The notes under the pieces are model-generated. The model searched no databases, was not told the origin of the DNA, and was given only the letters and a program-made list of their open reading frames with translations. The position numbers and the translations under genes are program-made. This document shows, in pieces, positions 26,988 through 36,148 of a stretch of DNA of 58,815 bases. Numbering within the stretch: position 1 is the first letter of the stretch; the number at the start of each line of letters is the position of its first letter. The stretch is from an uncultured Lachnospiraceae bacterium (GTDB lineage Bacteria; Bacillota; Clostridia; Lachnospirales; Lachnospiraceae): contig CAJUSO010000018.1 in assembly GCA_910588965.1 (NCBI GenBank), positions 1-58,815 on the forward strand. The letters are read 5' to 3'.

Positions 26988-27221
26988 ATGGAACTATGGA
27001 GCAGTGGTGTGTTTGATGAAAGAACTAAGGCAGATGTTGCTTCGAAAAACAATATAAAAGAAATAAAAGCCCCAACATCAGGAACCATTTTTTTGCCAAA
27101 GGCAATCATATATCTTACGCCGTACTTGCAGCCGAAACAGACAATCGGGATTTCATTAAAGCCTGGCTTAAGGCAAGGAGGAAGCAGGCAGATACATAAT
27201 AACAGAAAAGAGGTCTTGTAA
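26988..27221 (+). CDS. Small ORF coupled to GTPase C, possible remnant
   Basis: A 77-residue reading frame whose TAA stop shares its last base with the next ATG (TAATG), the classical form of translational coupling. That is the main argument that it is, or was, a gene. No Shine-Dalgarno is placed correctly for the ATG at 26988. The middle, IKAPTSGTIFLP followed by a Q-T-I-G-I, faintly recalls the strand pattern of biotinyl/lipoyl domains, but the lysine site is not seen. It could be the decayed end of a larger gene within the 298-base gap between its neighbours. Confidence 0.35.
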   Translation: MELWSSGVFDERTKADVASKNNIKEIKAPTSGTIFLPKAIIYLTPYLQPKQTIGISLKPGLRQGGSRQIHNNRKEVL

Positions 27222-29359
27222 TGAACATTTTAGCAGGAGAAAATAAAGAATTCCATGCATTTACACAGCAGATGGAATCCATTATTTTGGCGTTGTCAGA
27301 ACATGCCAAAAAAGAAGATATTGCAGGTCTGAATAAACTGAGTTCCAACTTTGAGATTAAAATTGATGATTTCTACCGAGAGAACCGAAAACTGAATATT
27401 GGCGTTGTGGGGCAGGTAAAAGCAGGGAAATCTTCGTTCCTGAATACGCTTCTTTTTGACGGAAAAGATATTCTTCCCAAAGCTTCCACCCCTAAAACGG
27501 CAACCCTTACGAAAATGGAATATTCCAAAGAAAATATTATTCAGGTGGAATATTACTCACCAGACGAATGGGGCGTCCTGGAGGAGAATGCCGCTGTGGA
27601 TCTTGAGGATGAAATTTACACGTCAGCCAGAGAGATTGTCGCAATGGTAAGGCAAAATGGAGTGGATTCTTCCACTTATCTGGAAAAAGGAGAGGACAGA
27701 ATTGAATTTGATACCTATGAAGACCTGGTTTCCAGCCTAAATGATTATGTTGGCGAGGACGGGGCTTATACCCCGATGGTAAAGGCTGTAACCTTATTCC
27801 TGAATAAGGAAGAGTTTAAAGGGCTGTCTATTGTCGATACGCCGGGATTAAATGACCCCATCGCATCCAGGACAATCCGGACCAAAGAGTTTATCGAGGT
27901 GTGCGATGTGGTATTTTTCTTAAGCCAGTCAGGAAGTTTCCTTGATAAGAGCGATTGGATTCTGTTGTCCAGCCAGCTACCGCAGAAAGGAGTGAAGAAG
28001 CTTGTCCTGATTGCAAGTAAATACGACAGTGGTATCCGGGATGTATTAAGGGTACGGGATGAAGATGATATTTTTGGGGAAGATGAGAATACGGCGGATA
28101 ACGTTCCCAAAGCCTGCCGGATGATTAAGAAAAAGCTGAAAAAACGGGCGAGGGATAAAGTAGGAGAATTTGTCAGGGATCTGGAAAGCCGTGGAAGTTC
28201 CCCGGAATTGATTGACGTAATCAGGCAGTGTGCAGAGCCGATGATGGTGTCTTCATTGGCTTATAATATGCTTAGGAAGGATCCAGGAGCGTATTCTTCG
28301 GAAGAAAAGAACCTATATTCTGCCTTAAAGCAGTTCTCGGATGATATGGAATCGGATTTGAAGCTTCTCGGCAATTTCGATGAAGTCCAAAAGCTGTTTG
28401 GTAAGGTGGTAACGGAAAAAGAAGCGATTTTAGAAGCAAAAGCAAAGAGCTTTCTCCCCAATGCAACCGAAGAGCTGAAGGGGCTCCTGATGGGATATCT
28501 TGAAAAAGCGAAGCAGAGAGCCCAGGCGCTGGAACACAATGACAGGGATGCGCTTCTCAAGCAAAAGAAACAGATGGAAAGTCAGATGGGGGCAGTCAAA
28601 GCGGATCTTGCGGCTGTATTTGGCGAACTGAATGCAAAATTAGAAGCAGAAAAACTGACTGGAATCAGGGAACTGAGGGGCGCTGGCAAGGAGTATCTCA
28701 ATGTCCGGGAACGGACGGGCAGCGTCACAAAAACAGGTTCGTATACGACAGGATTCTGGTTCTGGAAGAAGACGCATGTCTATACTTATGAAGAGCATTA
28801 TTCCTATTGCCTTGCGGCGGATGCAATTGAAAATCTGCGCAAGTATGGCCTGGATGCCTCAAGCAGAGTGGAAGAGGTATTTGGCGAGGCCATACAGGCC
28901 AAAGAAATAAAAAGGCGTCTGCTGAACGTTGTCGTCCAGAATTTTGATATGGGAAGCGAGACATACGATTCTTCCCTGTTTCGGATTATGGTAGAAGAGA
29001 CGGTAAGCGGGATTGAATTTCCAATCTTGGATCTTGATATTTCGGATGCAATGGGAAGCATTGCCAGCAAGTTTCAGGGCGAGCTTACTTCGGCGGGCCA
29101 GAAGACGGAATTATCCGCAGCTTTATCCAAAGCAATATCCAGGATATGTGAGGAACTGTCGAAAAAACTGGAGGAAGCGGTCAAGGAATTTAAGCGGGAA
29201 ATGTCTGCAATGGGACAGAAAGTAGAGGAGTCGCTTCTTGCCAATATTTCAAAGGAATTTGAAGTATTGCTGAGCCAGTGTGAGAATAAGGAGAAAGAAA
29301 TTGCGGATTATCGGGGTTATGCGGCAATTCTTGAAACAGAAATTGGCAAGCTGCCATAG
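27221..29359 (+). CDS. Dynamin-like GTPase C
   Basis: 712 residues, larger than and distinct from GTPases A and B. G1 is GQVKAGKS (64-71), the Thr of STPKTAT probably forms G2, G3 is DTPG (206-209) and G4 is SKYD (267-270). Long coiled-coil arms lie on either side of a short aromatic insertion (about residues 500-525, with GFWFWKK), which is the best candidate for membrane contact since there is no long hydrophobic stretch. The G-Q-x-K-A-G-K-S loop is frequent in bacterial dynamin-like proteins of defence and Ter-type loci. It starts 1 base into the preceding stop (TAATG) and has GAAAAGAGG upstream. The ATPase gene follows after 14 bases. Confidence 0.87.
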   Translation: MNILAGENKEFHAFTQQMESIILALSEHAKKEDIAGLNKLSSNFEIKIDDFYRENRKLNIGVVGQVKAGKSSFLNTLLFDGKDILPKASTPKTATLTKMEYSKENIIQVEYYSPDEWGVLEENAAVDLEDEIYTSAREIVAMVRQNGVDSSTYLEKGEDRIEFDTYEDLVSSLNDYVGEDGAYTPMVKAVTLFLNKEEFKGLSIVDTPGLNDPIASRTIRTKEFIEVCDVVFFLSQSGSFLDKSDWILLSSQLPQKGVKKLVLIASKYDSGIRDVLRVRDEDDIFGEDENTADNVPKACRMIKKKLKKRARDKVGEFVRDLESRGSSPELIDVIRQCAEPMMVSSLAYNMLRKDPGAYSSEEKNLYSALKQFSDDMESDLKLLGNFDEVQKLFGKVVTEKEAILEAKAKSFLPNATEELKGLLMGYLEKAKQRAQALEHNDRDALLKQKKQMESQMGAVKADLAAVFGELNAKLEAEKLTGIRELRGAGKEYLNVRERTGSVTKTGSYTTGFWFWKKTHVYTYEEHYSYCLAADAIENLRKYGLDASSRVEEVFGEAIQAKEIKRRLLNVVVQNFDMGSETYDSSLFRIMVEETVSGIEFPILDLDISDAMGSIASKFQGELTSAGQKTELSAALSKAISRICEELSKKLEEAVKEFKREMSAMGQKVEESLLANISKEFEVLLSQCENKEKEIADYRGYAAILETEIGKLP

Positions 29360-29373
29360 GATGGAGGAGCCTT

Positions 29374-32300
29374 ATGCCGAAGGAAATAGAAATAGCACAG
29401 GAAGCACAGAAGGATGCGTTGCGCCGTTCCCTGGAAAATGCATCTGCAATTATAACGAAGGATTATTTTGCACGCTTGGACGAGTATGAGATTGTGCGGC
29501 CATCGGAAGAAGACATTGATATTGACATAGTAGAATGCGGGCGGTTTTATAAGCTGTCAAAGCTTGTCCTAAACAAAGAGGAAAATTTTCTCAATAAGCT
29601 GACGACGATTGTAAATGTGGCGTCCTCCATTGACTGCAGTATTGTTACCATCATCCGAAGTAATGGCGCTGGCATCTGTTATTATTTGGGGATACTTTCC
29701 AAAAATGCCAGGGATTTGAAAGAGAAGAGCATGAAACGCCGCCGGGCAGACGCTGCGGCGTTCCAGGGCGCCTTAATGGGCAACCTGATGGGATCGGAAG
29801 TGAAGGAACTATCAAAAGCAGAAGTAGAGGCATTTCGGGAAAAGGCGCTTGCAAAGAGCGGGAACTGCTATTCTGCGGTATCGGGAATTGTCGCCCTCCG
29901 TGAGGAAGAGGATAAGAGCATAGAGGGCTATGTGCAGGGGATTGAGAACCTGGTGGATTCGTTAAAAGGGCAGAAATATACCATCGTGATGCTTGCAGAC
30001 CCAGTAGCTACCTCTGAAATCCAGGGGATCAAGCAAGGCTATGAAATGCTGCATACACAGCTTTCCACGTTTGCAAAAAGTTCCGTAACAATCAATGAGA
30101 GTGATACGCTGTCCCTTTCCAAGGCGCGGACAGAGGGAATATCCGAAGGTATTTCAAAAGGGATTGCAATGACGCAAAGCAAAACGAGGACAAAGGGGAA
30201 ATCCTTTGACACAAGTATGGGCGTAAGCGGTGGGCTGCCTTTTGGTATCTTGTCTGCAAATGTGGGATTCCGTGCAGGCGTAAATAGCAGCGTTTCTGAT
30301 ACGGCAGGGCAGACGGACACCACCACGGAGAGCAGGCAAAGAAACAGAAATGTGACGGATACAGCCGCGTCCTCAAAGACAGCAGGGAAGAGCCTTCAGC
30401 TAACCTACGAGAACAGAGCGGTCAAAGCATGGCTGGACAAGATAGATAGGCATTTAGAACGGCTGGATGCATGTGAGAGTTTTGGCGCCTTTGACTGTGC
30501 CGCATATGTGATTGCCGAAGAAAGGGAAACTGCGCTTACCGTTGCAAGCAATTACAGTGCGTTGATGAGAGGGAAAAATTCAAGCGTACAGGCGTCCCAT
30601 ATTAATTCCTGGTACAAGGCAGAGGATACGGAGGTTTTTGGAAAGTACCTGGGATCTTTGGTTCACCCCAGGTTTTACCAGAACAGGCAGGATAAAATCA
30701 CAGTTACGCCTGCATCCGTCATCAGTGGAAATGAGCTGGCAATCCAGATTGGCCTACCGAAAAAATCCATTCAGGGGGTTACGGTCGTTCCGATGGCTCC
30801 ATTTGGCCGGAATGTGATGGAAACAGGAAATGAAACAATAGAACTTGGTTGCCTGTATCATATGGGGCATAAGGAAGATGGCGCCAGTGAGGCGCAGAAA
30901 GTAAAGATTGAGATCGAAAGCCTTTCCATGCATACCTTTATTACCGGATCTACCGGGGCGGGCAAGTCAACGACGATTTACGCCATGTTAGAGAAACTGA
31001 TGCGACAGAATGTCCAGGGAAGAGATGATAGAATAAAGTTTATGGTCATCGAACCGGCAAAGGGAGAATATAAGGACCGTTTTGGAAGCTATCCGGATGT
31101 AAAGGTATATGGGACAAATGATAAAAAAATGCCGCTGCTGAAAATCAATCCTTTTAGCTTCCCAGAAGATATCCATGTATTGGAGCATATCGACAGGCTG
31201 ATTGAAATCTTTCATGTGTGCTGGCCAATGTATGCGGCAATGCCGGCTGTCCTCAAGGATTCTGTAGAGAGGGCATATATTGTTGCAGGATGGAATTTGG
31301 AAACATCGGAATGCCGCTATCTAGATGATAGCGGGAATCCATTGTTCCCATCCTTTGTCGATGTTTTGCGCCAGATCCATACCGTGATGGATGAGTCTTC
31401 GTATTCTTCCGACAGCAAAGGGGATTATAAAGGGGCGCTTTGCACGAGGCTGAAATCATTAACGAATGGGCTTTATGGGCGGATCTTCACCAATGATGAG
31501 TTACCTGGGACAGAACTGTTTGATGAGAATGTTATTGTTGATTTGAGCAGGGTAGGGGCAGGCGAAACCAAGTCATTGCTCATGGGGCTGCTGGTTATGA
31601 AGCTGCAGGAATACCGCATGTCAAATGCAGCGGGCGGCAATGCGCCGCTTTGTCATGTGACGGTGCTGGAAGAGGCGCATCATATTTTAAGGCGGGCTTC
31701 TGCCGGGCAGCCAGGCGAGGGTTCTAATGTGCAGGGAAAATCCGTAGAAATGCTTGCAAACTCCATTGCTGAGATGCGGACATATGGAGAGGGATTTCTC
31801 ATTGCAGACCAGGCGCCAGGGCTTATGGATCTGTCCGTAATCCGGAACACGAACACCAAGATAATCCTGCGTCTTCCGGATTTGGCAGACAGGGAGCTTG
31901 TAGGCAGGGCAGCAAGCTTAAATGAGGATCAGATCCTGGAACTTTCACGGCTTAAGAATTTTGTCGCCGCGGTATACCAGAATAACTGGCTGGAGCCCGT
32001 GCTGTGTCAGATTGATGCGGATTTCAAAAAGCATTTGCCTTATCACTATGAGGGAAAACGGAAGGATGCTGTCTGGAAAGAACGGGTTCTTGAATTTTTG
32101 CTTCTGCCAATAGAGAAACGGAATCAACTGGACAGGGCATATATTGCGGGATTGATTCAGGAGGTGTATAAGCTTCCGATGCCGGCAGAGTCCAAGGCAG
32201 CGTTTATCCGCTATGCTGCGGCTGCGGATAAGAACGAAATCCAGAGACTGAGGGGGCAGGTGGTATATCATTTATTTAATACAGAAACGGCATTTGGGCT

Positions 32301-32490
32301 GGCAAAGGGAAGGGAAAGCGATATCGCGGCCTGGTATGACTGTATCAGGGAGATGCTGGATCCGTCTATCCTTTTATTGAATGAGCAGGATCAGCAGAAA
32401 ATTATAGCCCTTCTGGCAAGGGAAAAGGAACAGATTGATAAAACTCCAGAAAGTGCAGATCTTTTTGAAAGGCTGATAGAGCATATATAG
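29374..32490 (+). CDS. HerA/FtsK-superfamily ATPase (DUF87-like)
   Basis: 1038 residues. A long N-terminal half contains an alpha/beta region (about 50-240) and a Ser/Thr/Gly-rich low-complexity stretch (about 240-345). The ATPase core has Walker A GSTGAGKS (525-532), a VIEPAKGEYK motif, Walker B HVTVLEEAHH (761-770) and a sensor-like RNTNTKIILRLPD. These are hallmarks of HerA-type hexameric DNA translocases, which include conjugation and T7SS pumps and the HerA subunits of defence systems paired with nucleases or Sir2. GGAGG is 6 bases before the ATG. A nuclease gene follows after 14 bases, which fits a HerA-nuclease pairing. Confidence 0.85.
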   Translation: MPKEIEIAQEAQKDALRRSLENASAIITKDYFARLDEYEIVRPSEEDIDIDIVECGRFYKLSKLVLNKEENFLNKLTTIVNVASSIDCSIVTIIRSNGAGICYYLGILSKNARDLKEKSMKRRRADAAAFQGALMGNLMGSEVKELSKAEVEAFREKALAKSGNCYSAVSGIVALREEEDKSIEGYVQGIENLVDSLKGQKYTIVMLADPVATSEIQGIKQGYEMLHTQLSTFAKSSVTINESDTLSLSKARTEGISEGISKGIAMTQSKTRTKGKSFDTSMGVSGGLPFGILSANVGFRAGVNSSVSDTAGQTDTTTESRQRNRNVTDTAASSKTAGKSLQLTYENRAVKAWLDKIDRHLERLDACESFGAFDCAAYVIAEERETALTVASNYSALMRGKNSSVQASHINSWYKAEDTEVFGKYLGSLVHPRFYQNRQDKITVTPASVISGNELAIQIGLPKKSIQGVTVVPMAPFGRNVMETGNETIELGCLYHMGHKEDGASEAQKVKIEIESLSMHTFITGSTGAGKSTTIYAMLEKLMRQNVQGRDDRIKFMVIEPAKGEYKDRFGSYPDVKVYGTNDKKMPLLKINPFSFPEDIHVLEHIDRLIEIFHVCWPMYAAMPAVLKDSVERAYIVAGWNLETSECRYLDDSGNPLFPSFVDVLRQIHTVMDESSYSSDSKGDYKGALCTRLKSLTNGLYGRIFTNDELPGTELFDENVIVDLSRVGAGETKSLLMGLLVMKLQEYRMSNAAGGNAPLCHVTVLEEAHHILRRASAGQPGEGSNVQGKSVEMLANSIAEMRTYGEGFLIADQAPGLMDLSVIRNTNTKIILRLPDLADRELVGRAASLNEDQILELSRLKNFVAAVYQNNWLEPVLCQIDADFKKHLPYHYEGKRKDAVWKERVLEFLLLPIEKRNQLDRAYIAGLIQEVYKLPMPAESKAAFIRYAAAADKNEIQRLRGQVVYHLFNTETAFGLAKGRESDIAAWYDCIREMLDPSILLLNEQDQQKIIALLAREKEQIDKTPESADLFERLIEHI

Positions 32491-32504
32491 AGGAGTGTGA
32501 TGGT

Positions 32505-33461
32505 ATGGAATTTCGCGGAGGTATGGATGGGGTTTCTGAGGTTTCAGAAGAAAGGGGAACAGAAAGAAAAGAGATTCCTAAAGCGGTTCGTGATAAGTTT
32601 GATCATCTTATGGGAGATGACTGGATAAAAGAGGCTGCCCTGGAACGTGGCAGCCAAAAGCCTGCCCTGAATCCTGCGGAAAGGGAAGAAAAGTTTAATC
32701 GCTTATTTGATAGCGGAGATTTCTTTGAGAAACCGAAGGCTCTAGGCATGGATAAAACAAAACAGGAGGCATCCAGATACGAAACCGATGAGAATGGACA
32801 GATTTATAAGGAAAATGGAGAACTGCTCCCCAATAATGCATATAAGGTTCACGGGAATATCTACCAAACAGATGGGCTGGGCAATATCGTATCTTGTGAC
32901 GCTAGGCCTGTATATACAGAAGAAGGCGCCCGTAACAAGAAGGAGCAAAAGGAATCCGGAGGCGAGGAACGCCAAGAGGATGATGATGGCGGCCATATTG
33001 TAGCCAGAATCCTTGGAGGGTCAGAAGGGATGGAAAATCTGGTTCCTATGAGAAGAACCATTAACCGTGGCGATTACAAGAGGATGGAAAATGAAATTGC
33101 TAAGGCTCTGCAGGAGGGGAAAACGGTTTCTATGCATACGGATCTTACATATGATGATAATCCAGGAAGGCCATCTAAAATTAGGTCAGAATACACGATG
33201 GATGGCAGAAAGACAGTGTGTGTCTTTGATAATGTAGAAAATTCCGTTGTTTTATTGGATGCGTTAGAGGATAAAATAAGTGACGGGGATTACGCCCGTT
33301 TAAAGCGGATGATCCAGGAGATGAAAGAGGATGGCTGCGATGCGGCAATTACTTCTGCGAGGTTTCGCTATGATGAGAATGGCAATTTGGCAAAAATAAC
33401 AGTGGGAATTCTTGATGAGTCGGAGGGGACGAAGAGCTATAAGGAATATAATCCCAGATAG
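32505..33461 (+). CDS. Endonuclease_NS_2-type DNA/RNA non-specific nuclease (toxin-like)
   Basis: 318 residues. The N-terminal 110 are charged and disordered-looking, with no signal peptide, LXG or WXG domain. From about residue 112 the sequence follows the PF13930 pattern: Y-x-TDGLGNIVS, DDGGHIVAR (the GGH at 162-164 replaces the more common RGH; His is the expected general base), ENLVPM, N-R-G-D-Y-K-R-M-E-N-E and the PSKI-x-SEYTMDG strand. This family degrades DNA or RNA with a metal ion and is common as a polymorphic-toxin tip. Its position between a HerA ATPase and a YezG-like immunity gene suggests an effector kept in check by the next product. GAGGAGTG precedes the ATG. Confidence 0.8.
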   Translation: MEFRGGMDGVSEVSEERGTERKEIPKAVRDKFDHLMGDDWIKEAALERGSQKPALNPAEREEKFNRLFDSGDFFEKPKALGMDKTKQEASRYETDENGQIYKENGELLPNNAYKVHGNIYQTDGLGNIVSCDARPVYTEEGARNKKEQKESGGEERQEDDDGGHIVARILGGSEGMENLVPMRRTINRGDYKRMENEIAKALQEGKTVSMHTDLTYDDNPGRPSKIRSEYTMDGRKTVCVFDNVENSVVLLDALEDKISDGDYARLKRMIQEMKEDGCDAAITSARFRYDENGNLAKITVGILDESEGTKSYKEYNPR

Positions 33462-33470
33462 GAGGCCATG

Positions 33471-33848
33471 ATGAAGGCAGAAACATTGATTTATGACAAG
33501 ATAAGAAAGATTATACCCGATAATAGTAAGAAAACGGTTTTCTTTGCGGGAATCACCGCGACAAGCCAGGAAGTATATTTTTATGCTTTTATAGATGGAA
33601 AGGCAGTGCAATGCTATACGCTTGCGGAACAGTATGAATTAGATGAGAATGAATTATCAGAGGTTTTTTCCGGGATTGTAGGCATAATCAAAGGCTCCGT
33701 GCATTACATTCCCAATCAGTATAATGTGGCGACGATTATCGTGGATAAGACGGGGATAAAAATGGATGTGAAGTACCATGTTTTGGATGAGAGCGAGTAC
33801 CAGATTCAAAAAGAATGGAAGAAGGCATATATTGGAAATGAAAACTAG
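33471..33848 (+). CDS. YezG-like immunity protein
   Basis: 125 residues, acidic. The pattern matches the YezG/DUF600 immunity family: an N-terminal IRKIIPD, a VYFYAFIDG strand, an acidic helix (YELDENELSEVF), N-x-x-T-I-I-V-D and a C-terminal GIKMDVKYH-x-x-DE-x-EY with EWKKAYIG. YezG neutralises the nuclease domain of LXG toxins such as B. subtilis YeeF, so it is the expected partner of the NS_2 nuclease gene 9 bases upstream. The Shine-Dalgarno GGAGG touches the toxin stop codon and favours the ATG at 33471 over the one at 33468. Coupling should ensure the inhibitor is made with the toxin. Confidence 0.78.
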   Translation: MKAETLIYDKIRKIIPDNSKKTVFFAGITATSQEVYFYAFIDGKAVQCYTLAEQYELDENELSEVFSGIVGIIKGSVHYIPNQYNVATIIVDKTGIKMDVKYHVLDESEYQIQKEWKKAYIGNEN

Positions 33849-33925
33849 CGGAAATGCTGGAAATGCTGGTATGGAAGGCATGATGTAGGCAACTAAATTA
33901 CTTGTCGAGAAAGGAAGAATATGCA

Positions 33926-34687
33926 ATGTGCAAAAGAATGAATTTAAAGAGAATCATTCAAAACGATTTTGAAGTATTTTCTTGTGGAGATGTATACTAT
34001 TATCCAGGAATTCCTGATCCAGTGAAAGTGAAAATTATGAAGTATTTTGATCCAAATTTAAATCCAGATTATGTGGTGGCATTTTATGATGATTCAATTT
34101 TTAAAAGTAGAAAGGCAGGCTATGTATTCACTTTAACAGGAATCTATTTTAGGTATTTAATGGGGGATGAAGTGTATTATTTTAATTATAAAGATATTAC
34201 TTCCATGCGCGTCATTCCGTATAATGGAGGGAAGCTAGATGAATCGGCAACTCTTGAGATACGGCTTGCAAATGGCAGTGGGTATACGATGTGTGGCGGA
34301 ATGTACTTAAAAGATGGCATGAAAGCCTTATTACAGAGATTGAAAGATGAGGTATCACAATGGGATGATATTGTAAGCACAAAGCCATCTGGAGAATATA
34401 AAAGGTCTTTAAATCCTTTTGAGAGGTGGGGGCAAGAACGCCTAGAGGGCGTCAGGAAAGGCTATGAACTGGCATCGGCTGAATATGAAGAAAAACTTCG
34501 CACGCAGGCGGATGAGTTCCTAAAACAAATAAGGAATTACCGAAAAGAGATAGATGCATACGAGCAGTTATTAGATGAATATGAGCGTTATATTTACAAA
34601 TTAGAGGCAAAACAGAACAACAAGAACGCACAGAAAATTAAAATGATGAAAAACCAGTATAACGAATTAAGGCACTTAAAATATTGA
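33926..34687 (+). CDS. PH-like domain protein with C-terminal coiled coil
   Basis: 253 residues. The N-terminal 145 residues have a DD-x-I-F-x-S-x-K-A-G-Y-x-F-T-L-T-G-I-Y strand series like the bacterial PH-like (short PH) domains that follow phosphoinositide-type folds. The C-terminal 85 residues are a highly charged coiled coil. No membrane segment. Such domains often tether proteins to membranes or partner complexes, which would suit a cluster of dynamins, but neither the domain call nor the role is certain. AAGGAAG is about 9 bases before the ATG at 33926. Base use is AT-richer than in the ATPase gene. Confidence 0.6.
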   Translation: MCKRMNLKRIIQNDFEVFSCGDVYYYPGIPDPVKVKIMKYFDPNLNPDYVVAFYDDSIFKSRKAGYVFTLTGIYFRYLMGDEVYYFNYKDITSMRVIPYNGGKLDESATLEIRLANGSGYTMCGGMYLKDGMKALLQRLKDEVSQWDDIVSTKPSGEYKRSLNPFERWGQERLEGVRKGYELASAEYEEKLRTQADEFLKQIRNYRKEIDAYEQLLDEYERYIYKLEAKQNNKNAQKIKMMKNQYNELRHLKY

Positions 34688-34703
34688 TAAAGGGGTGTGA
34701 AAA

Positions 34704-35987
34704 ATGAGTTTAGAAGAACTGCAGAGAAAGCGGGGGCGCCTGAAAGAAAATGCGGAGATTACTTTGGAAAATATGGAAAAAATAGCAGATGAGTCTTATC
34801 GGGTAGCGGATGTTGCGCATCATGCAAGACTGATTCTGGATGATATTGACAGGGAATTTGAAAGACAGACGGGATTAGACGGGAAGGACTTGGCGTTCCT
34901 GTTTCTGGCAGTTGGCTTGCAGCTAGCCCGCATTGTCATTATACAGCGTTTGACTAAGATTGAAAAAGCAGGATCCGGAAACAGAAATGAAAAGACGTTG
35001 CATAAATTTCAGAATCAGCTGATGAAAAATTATTATAATGGCGTACATACAGATGAGAAGTTGTATTATGCATCGTTGGATCATATTGTTTGTACTTATG
35101 GCGTACCTTATGATACGACGGAATATTTGAGCAAGGCTTCCTTGACAAAACTCCTGGGCAAGAATATATCCTGGAATTTTGATTTAGAAGGTTTGGTAAC
35201 TGATAATTTATCTTTGTTTCAGGGAGCGAACCATAGGTTCTCTACATTGGGGCATGACCCGGTATTAGGGCTTGTGTTTGGAACTGGAAATATTATGACA
35301 AATACCATAACATGTGTGCGGGATGCAAATGTTGCTGGGGCGTTTGGGATACCTATCCTGACATCCAATCATGTCATTTATTCATCCAATTATAAAAACC
35401 CCAAAATCAGCATTTACGCTTCCACCATACGGATGCTCGAAGAAGCAATCAGAAGAACAGTTCAGGAACCTTCGGCATTTGCTGCGGCCTTGATAAAACA
35501 GATTTTACATATTGGGACAGATTTATATACGCCATACAGGATCCAAATTCCTGCTTCAAATCTGGTGTTTTCTAAGGCATATGTGCAAAAGTTTACAGAA
35601 TATATCAGTATGGGTGATTTGATTAAAATAGGGGCTTCTGCCAAAATAGCCGATTTTATCAATACATTGATTTGTGCAATGCATTTTTTGTTGTATCATC
35701 CAGAGGAATATTTGTCACAGGATCTATATGCAGTAAAAACAAAGAAGATAATTATGTATTCCAATGCCATTGCGTCTGCCAGTAATGCCATAGGGGTTGG
35801 CATAAAGATGGCATTGGATGATAAGGCAGCAATCAAAGATTTGGATATAGGCGGGCTGATTGTAACCATCCAGAGGCTTTTGACGGATACAAAATATATT
35901 CATGCGGTTAAAGAAGAGTTTATAATCAGTGAGTTTAACAAATTGATTCGGGGGAATGACCTTAACTTAAAAGAGATGGATTGGTAA
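34704..35987 (+). CDS. Unrecognised 427-residue protein, last gene of the dynamin cluster
   Basis: Mainly helical with scattered hydrophobic helices (about 60-80, 265-280, 315-345) but no clear transmembrane anchor. A striking segment near residues 188-206 reads TLGHDPVLGLVFGTGNIMT and looks like a conserved, possibly catalytic or ligand-binding core (His-Asp followed by Gly-rich turns). No family can be named. AAAGGGG is 8 bases before the ATG, and the gene lies 16 bases after the PH-like gene, so it belongs to the same transcript. The cluster ends here; no obvious hairpin terminator follows. Confidence 0.68.
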   Translation: MSLEELQRKRGRLKENAEITLENMEKIADESYRVADVAHHARLILDDIDREFERQTGLDGKDLAFLFLAVGLQLARIVIIQRLTKIEKAGSGNRNEKTLHKFQNQLMKNYYNGVHTDEKLYYASLDHIVCTYGVPYDTTEYLSKASLTKLLGKNISWNFDLEGLVTDNLSLFQGANHRFSTLGHDPVLGLVFGTGNIMTNTITCVRDANVAGAFGIPILTSNHVIYSSNYKNPKISIYASTIRMLEEAIRRTVQEPSAFAAALIKQILHIGTDLYTPYRIQIPASNLVFSKAYVQKFTEYISMGDLIKIGASAKIADFINTLICAMHFLLYHPEEYLSQDLYAVKTKKIIMYSNAIASASNAIGVGIKMALDDKAAIKDLDIGGLIVTIQRLLTDTKYIHAVKEEFIISEFNKLIRGNDLNLKEMDW

Positions 35988-36048
35988 TCTTTAAGGGTTT
36001 GTTCGTCTGCCCATATTTGTGGAGGATTGTTTGGATAGCCATTTTGTG

Positions 36049-36078
36049 TTGCAGGGGCATTAGGCAGTGTGATATACT
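36049..36078 (+). promoter_or_regulatory. Promoter of the toxin-antitoxin pair
   Basis: TTGCAG (36049-36054), an 18-base spacer, TATACT (36073-36078), about 70 bases before the antitoxin ATG. Confidence 0.6.
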
Positions 36079-36148
36079 TATTTTATATATAGTTGAAATG
36101 GTGTGTTTGGGAATCGGAGTTTTATTGTTATGAAAGGAAGGTGTGTTT

